DNA of 17,457 nt from Syntrophaceae bacterium UBA1062 (GTDB taxonomy: Bacteria > Desulfobacterota > Desulfomonilia > UBA1062): the NCBI GenBank assembly GCA_002316295.1, contig DCDF01000031.1, positions 1-17,457 of the forward strand. Direction: 5' to 3'. The translations under genes and the position numbers were made by a program. Shown here in pieces: positions 15,677 through 17,457 of this stretch (positions within the stretch are counted from its first letter, which is position 1; each line of letters opens with the position of its first letter). A model generated the notes under the pieces. The model was not told the origin of the DNA. It was given only the letters and a program-made list of their open reading frames with translations, and did not search any database.

Positions 15677-15853
15677 ATGAAGAAACAGGAACGCTCACAG
15701 TACACGATGAGGCTCGATAGCGATTTAATGAAGCGGATCAAGATCCTGGCAATCGAGGAAGGGAAAAAGACAAATAATGTCATTGAAGAAGCACTCAAAG
15801 ATTTGCTGAAAAAATACGATATCACCGCTTCTCAGAACGAAGGATCTTCCTGA
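15677..15853 (+). CDS. Ribbon-helix-helix (Arc/MetJ-type) transcriptional regulator
   Basis: A 58-residue protein whose core follows the RHH pattern: a short strand QYTMRLD (residues 8-14), helix 1 DLMKRIKILAIEEG (16-29), the turn KKTNN and helix 2 VIEEALKDLLKKY (35-47), then a polar tail. The strand would insert in the DNA major groove as a dimer. It is one of only two gene starts on the plus strand in this part of the window and is divergent from the small two-gene operon. The perfect palindrome at 15644-15663 just upstream suggests autoregulation. No partner toxin follows: the next 200 bases hold no plus-strand gene, so an RHH antitoxin of a complete toxin pair is unlikely. No clear ribosome site precedes the ATG. 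Confidence 0.8.
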   Translation: MKKQERSQYTMRLDSDLMKRIKILAIEEGKKTNNVIEEALKDLLKKYDITASQNEGSS

Positions 15854-15943
15854 CCTCTAGAAATGCGATGAAATAACCCGGTGCTATCCGTCTCTTCGCC
15901 GGACACAGGCCGGAAGTTTCTTCAGCGGACGGTTGCATCTTTT

Positions 15944-16007
15944 CTTATGCGGCACCACGAAGTCGGGGTATCTCCGGCCAAAGGTATCCGAGTGCCTACA
16001 CCATAAG
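15944..16007. repeat. Imperfect inverted repeat between convergent genes
   Basis: Outer arms CTTATG (15944-15949) and CATAAG (16002-16007) and inner arms GGCAC (15951-15955) and GTGCC (15992-15996) could fold into one long stem. Two copies of GGTATC (15967 and 15983) sit in the loop. It lies between the RHH gene and the converging gene at 16071-16391. No T-tract follows on either strand, so the role is open. Confidence 0.35.
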
Positions 16008-16070
16008 AAGCCACAGTTGATCGATATTACATCATAAATTGCCGTGGCAAAAACGCAAAGAGGCCTGGCC

Positions 16071-16391
16071 TCAGGATGTCATCGCCTCCCCGCCGGAGAA
16101 GTGTTCGTCGATCACATCGAAATTGCCGGTTTCCTCGCACCACCCCAATGCCTCGTCATCCGAGACCGGTTTGATATTGGAGCCGCCGTACCAGATCTCG
16201 GATCCGGGGAAGGGGTGGAACCGTGAAAACAGCCCGCCCTCGAGGAGAATAAAATAACTACCTTTTTCGGTTCTGTACAGGGTTTCCACTTCATAGAGAA
16301 AACCGCCGGGATTCTCTCCCGGGCTCCAGTCCGCCAGTTTTTGGGAAGACTTTGGATTGTATTCGTTGACATCGAAAGGAAGCTCCATCAT
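16071..16391 (-). CDS. Small EGG-core protein of unknown function (paralogue B)
   Basis: A 106-residue acidic protein and a clear paralogue of the gene at 14205-14540. Landmarks are EYNPKSSQKLADWSPGE (about 10-26), ETLYRTEKGSYFILLEGG (about 36-53), GSEIWYGGSNIKPV (about 62-75) and EALGWCEETGNFDVIDEHF (about 79-97). Function unknown. The start is ATG-ATG at 16391/16388, with GGTGGTG about 8 bases upstream. The same frame stays open upstream to a stop at 16449, and that stretch encodes ETLYQSEGNGQHGG, echoing the internal ETLYRTEKG motif. It stands alone, convergent with the RHH gene and divergent from the 71-residue gene at 16886. Confidence 0.78.
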   Translation of the reverse strand: MMELPFDVNEYNPKSSQKLADWSPGENPGGFLYEVETLYRTEKGSYFILLEGGLFSRFHPFPGSEIWYGGSNIKPVSDDEALGWCEETGNFDVIDEHFSGGEAMTS

Positions 16392-16885
16392 TTCTGCACC
16401 ACCATGCTGACCGTTGCCTTCGGATTGGTACAGGGTTTCTCCCAGGGATCATGCGAGGGGTTTGTGAAAGGTTCGCTCGGACATGACCGGAAGATGTTGC
16501 ACTATCTGCGGCCCTGCTGAAGGATCCGGGCCAGGGCGATCGAGCGCCACTGCTGATTTGTTTGAAGACTTATTATACAGTGCGTCTGCTGTGCCTCAAA
16601 TGCCGCCGCGTGATGATTTGCCGGTATCGATGAGCCATGCGGCCGGATGTATGGCGATTATTCCACGGGCATTTTTTCGGCATTTTTTATCGAGACCCCC
16701 TCCGCTGCCTTCAGGAGACCGCCCTCTTCTTGTCAGGATCGGCTCTCCCGACGCGCTCTTGAAAAAAATCACTCGGGCTTCAGAGTCTTCCGGCAAAAAT
16801 CCCTCGTTTTTTCAGAGGATCATAGTATATAAGATTAATATGGAATATTGATCGCTTTACGCTTTCTTAACAATGGAGGTTACCA
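16392..16885. other. Gap without a supported gene
   Basis: Several frames stay open here on both strands, but none has a convincing start, ribosome site and protein-like composition. The stretch holds an 11-base tandem repeat of GGCATTTTTT (16668-16688) and becomes AT-rich from 16800 on, where the promoter of the 16886 gene is expected. No clean -35/-10 pair could be fixed. Confidence 0.5.
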
Positions 16886-17101
16886 ATGACATCCAGGGGT
16901 CTCGTATTTATCGAAGTCCGGTCATTCCGCGGGAACCACAGGCTGTATCTCAAGGAAACCGGCGACTGCATCGCCACCTTCATGAACCCGCGGGAGGCAT
17001 TCCGGACAGCCGTGGTCGTGGACAGGGCCATGCACTGGGTGTGGAAGAAACGGCGCAAGGACAAACCGGACGGCGCCACCTCGACGAACACAGGATCGTG
17101 A
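16886..17101 (+). CDS. Small protein of unknown function
   Basis: A 71-residue protein with a clean ribosome site (GGAGG, six bases before the ATG). It begins with a beta-strand pattern (RGLVFIEVRSF, then NHRLYLKETGDCIATF), followed by a helix NPREAFRTAVVVDRAMHWVW and a polar, probably disordered tail rich in K, D, T and S. There is one cysteine and no membrane segment. I do not recognise the family. It is the last intact gene before the recombinase relic and the tRNA gene, and it shares their orientation toward the right edge. Confidence 0.65.
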   Translation: MTSRGLVFIEVRSFRGNHRLYLKETGDCIATFMNPREAFRTAVVVDRAMHWVWKKRRKDKPDGATSTNTGS

Positions 17102-17184
17102 GCATCCGTGACAAAGCCTGAGAAACCGCTCGGCACCCGCCTTCTCGAAACCCTTCACGACCGGAGGCGGGAAGACCATCTCAG

Positions 17185-17433
17185 GTCGGGTTATCGACGC
17201 ATATGTTCCGCTTCGCAACGCACTCACTTGAAGCCGGCCAGAGCTTATGGATGATCCAGGAGCTTCTCGGTCATGAAAAAATATCCATAACACAGAAATA
17301 CACACACGTTTCCATAACGAGAAAGCAGGTAGCGATTGACGCCTTGGATGAGATGCAGGCAGCGGTGTATTGGCTTGTAGTGATTGTGGGAGTTCTTGAG
17401 TTACTGGAAAGTGAAGCCAGCGCAGGGACTTGA
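17185..17433 (+). pseudogene. C-terminal fragment of a tyrosine recombinase (integrase relic)
   Basis: The frame reads GLSTHMFR (box II HxxR) followed by FATHSLEAGQSLWMIQELLGH, where GH is the conserved histidine, and then QKYTHV with the nucleophile tyrosine. This is the catalytic C-terminus of an XerC/D- or integron-type site-specific recombinase. Two things mark it as broken. The N-terminal and central domains are absent, because the frame stops at 17119. And the usual RHSFATH is shortened to RFATH, as if six bases were lost. After the normal end of the domain (about 17370) the frame runs on into the tRNA gene, stopping at 17433. Intact, it would be the integrase of an element inserted at the adjoining tRNA-Thr gene. 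Confidence 0.8.
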
Positions 17434-17457
17434 ACCCTGGACCTGCTGATTACGAAT
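17415..17457 (-). tRNA. tRNA-Thr (anticodon CGT), 3' half
   Basis: The minus strand gives the 3' half of a tRNA. The anticodon loop TTCGTAA has anticodon CGT (17452-17454), followed by the stem TCAGC (17445-17449), variable loop, T-arm CAGGG-TTCAAGT-CCCTG (17423-17439), acceptor strand CGCTGGC (17416-17422) and discriminator T (17415). CCA is not encoded. The 5' half lies beyond the window. The gene faces the recombinase relic, whose reading frame ends inside the T-arm, the usual position of an attachment site. Confidence 0.88.

Noticed and set aside
15677..15853. Toxin-antitoxin module around the RHH protein
   Set aside because: No toxin-like gene follows on the same strand, and the divergent small proteins show no ParE, RelE, PIN or HicA features.
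15888..15932. Possible terminator after the RHH gene (CCGTC/GACGG arms)
   Set aside because: The stem is only five pairs across about 35 bases and the T-rich stretch is not adjacent to it.
16483..16851. 122-codon plus-strand frame, and a 66-codon minus-strand frame at 16596-16796
   Set aside because: No ribosome site for the first, a weak TTG start for the second, and neither has protein-like strand/helix patterning or a known motif.

Overview
The window looks like a chromosome segment of a GC-rich Gram-negative bacterium. A sulfate-reducing or syntrophic member of the former Deltaproteobacteria (Thermodesulfobacteriota) is my best guess. The Gram-negative call rests on an Omp85 outer-membrane assembly protein, its TamB partner and an omptin-type outer-membrane protease. 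The lineage guess rests on general resemblance only and is weaker.

Layout. Positions 1-2000 hold the start of a family 2 glycosyltransferase (cut by the window edge) and a complete citrate synthase, both on the minus strand and each with a plausible promoter. Positions 2060-10460 are an envelope-biogenesis block, also on the minus strand and read in the order tamB, Omp85/TamA-like, omptin, ending in a clear Rho-independent terminator. Positions 10587-11573 encode a CaCA-family Na+/Ca2+ exchanger preceded by a possible 30-codon leader ORF. Then come a frameshifted relic that looks like the C-terminus of a CorA-type Mg2+ channel and an alpha/beta hydrolase.

From about 12.7 kb to the right edge the window changes character. 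It becomes loosely packed small orphan genes with wide gaps. There is a YciI-like protein, two paralogous small zinc-ribbon-like proteins, two paralogous proteins that share an EGG core, a two-gene operon of small unknown proteins, a divergent 58-residue ribbon-helix-helix regulator with a 9+2+9 palindrome in its promoter, and a 71-residue unknown protein. The region ends in a decayed tyrosine-recombinase fragment pointing into the 3' end of a tRNA-Thr(CGT) gene. Integrase beside tRNA, scattered small genes and paralogous pairs together suggest an old, eroded integrative island.

How the parts work together. TamB is expected to bridge the periplasm and the Omp85 barrel to work in the outer membrane, moving proteins or lipids outward; the omptin-like protease in the same run is a possible client or partner. 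The most interesting unexplained part is the small-gene cluster at 14.2-16.4 kb. There the RHH protein probably represses itself, and perhaps the divergent two-gene operon, through repeated GATTAATAA-type sites. All functional statements come from reading the sequence and remembered family motifs; no database search was run.
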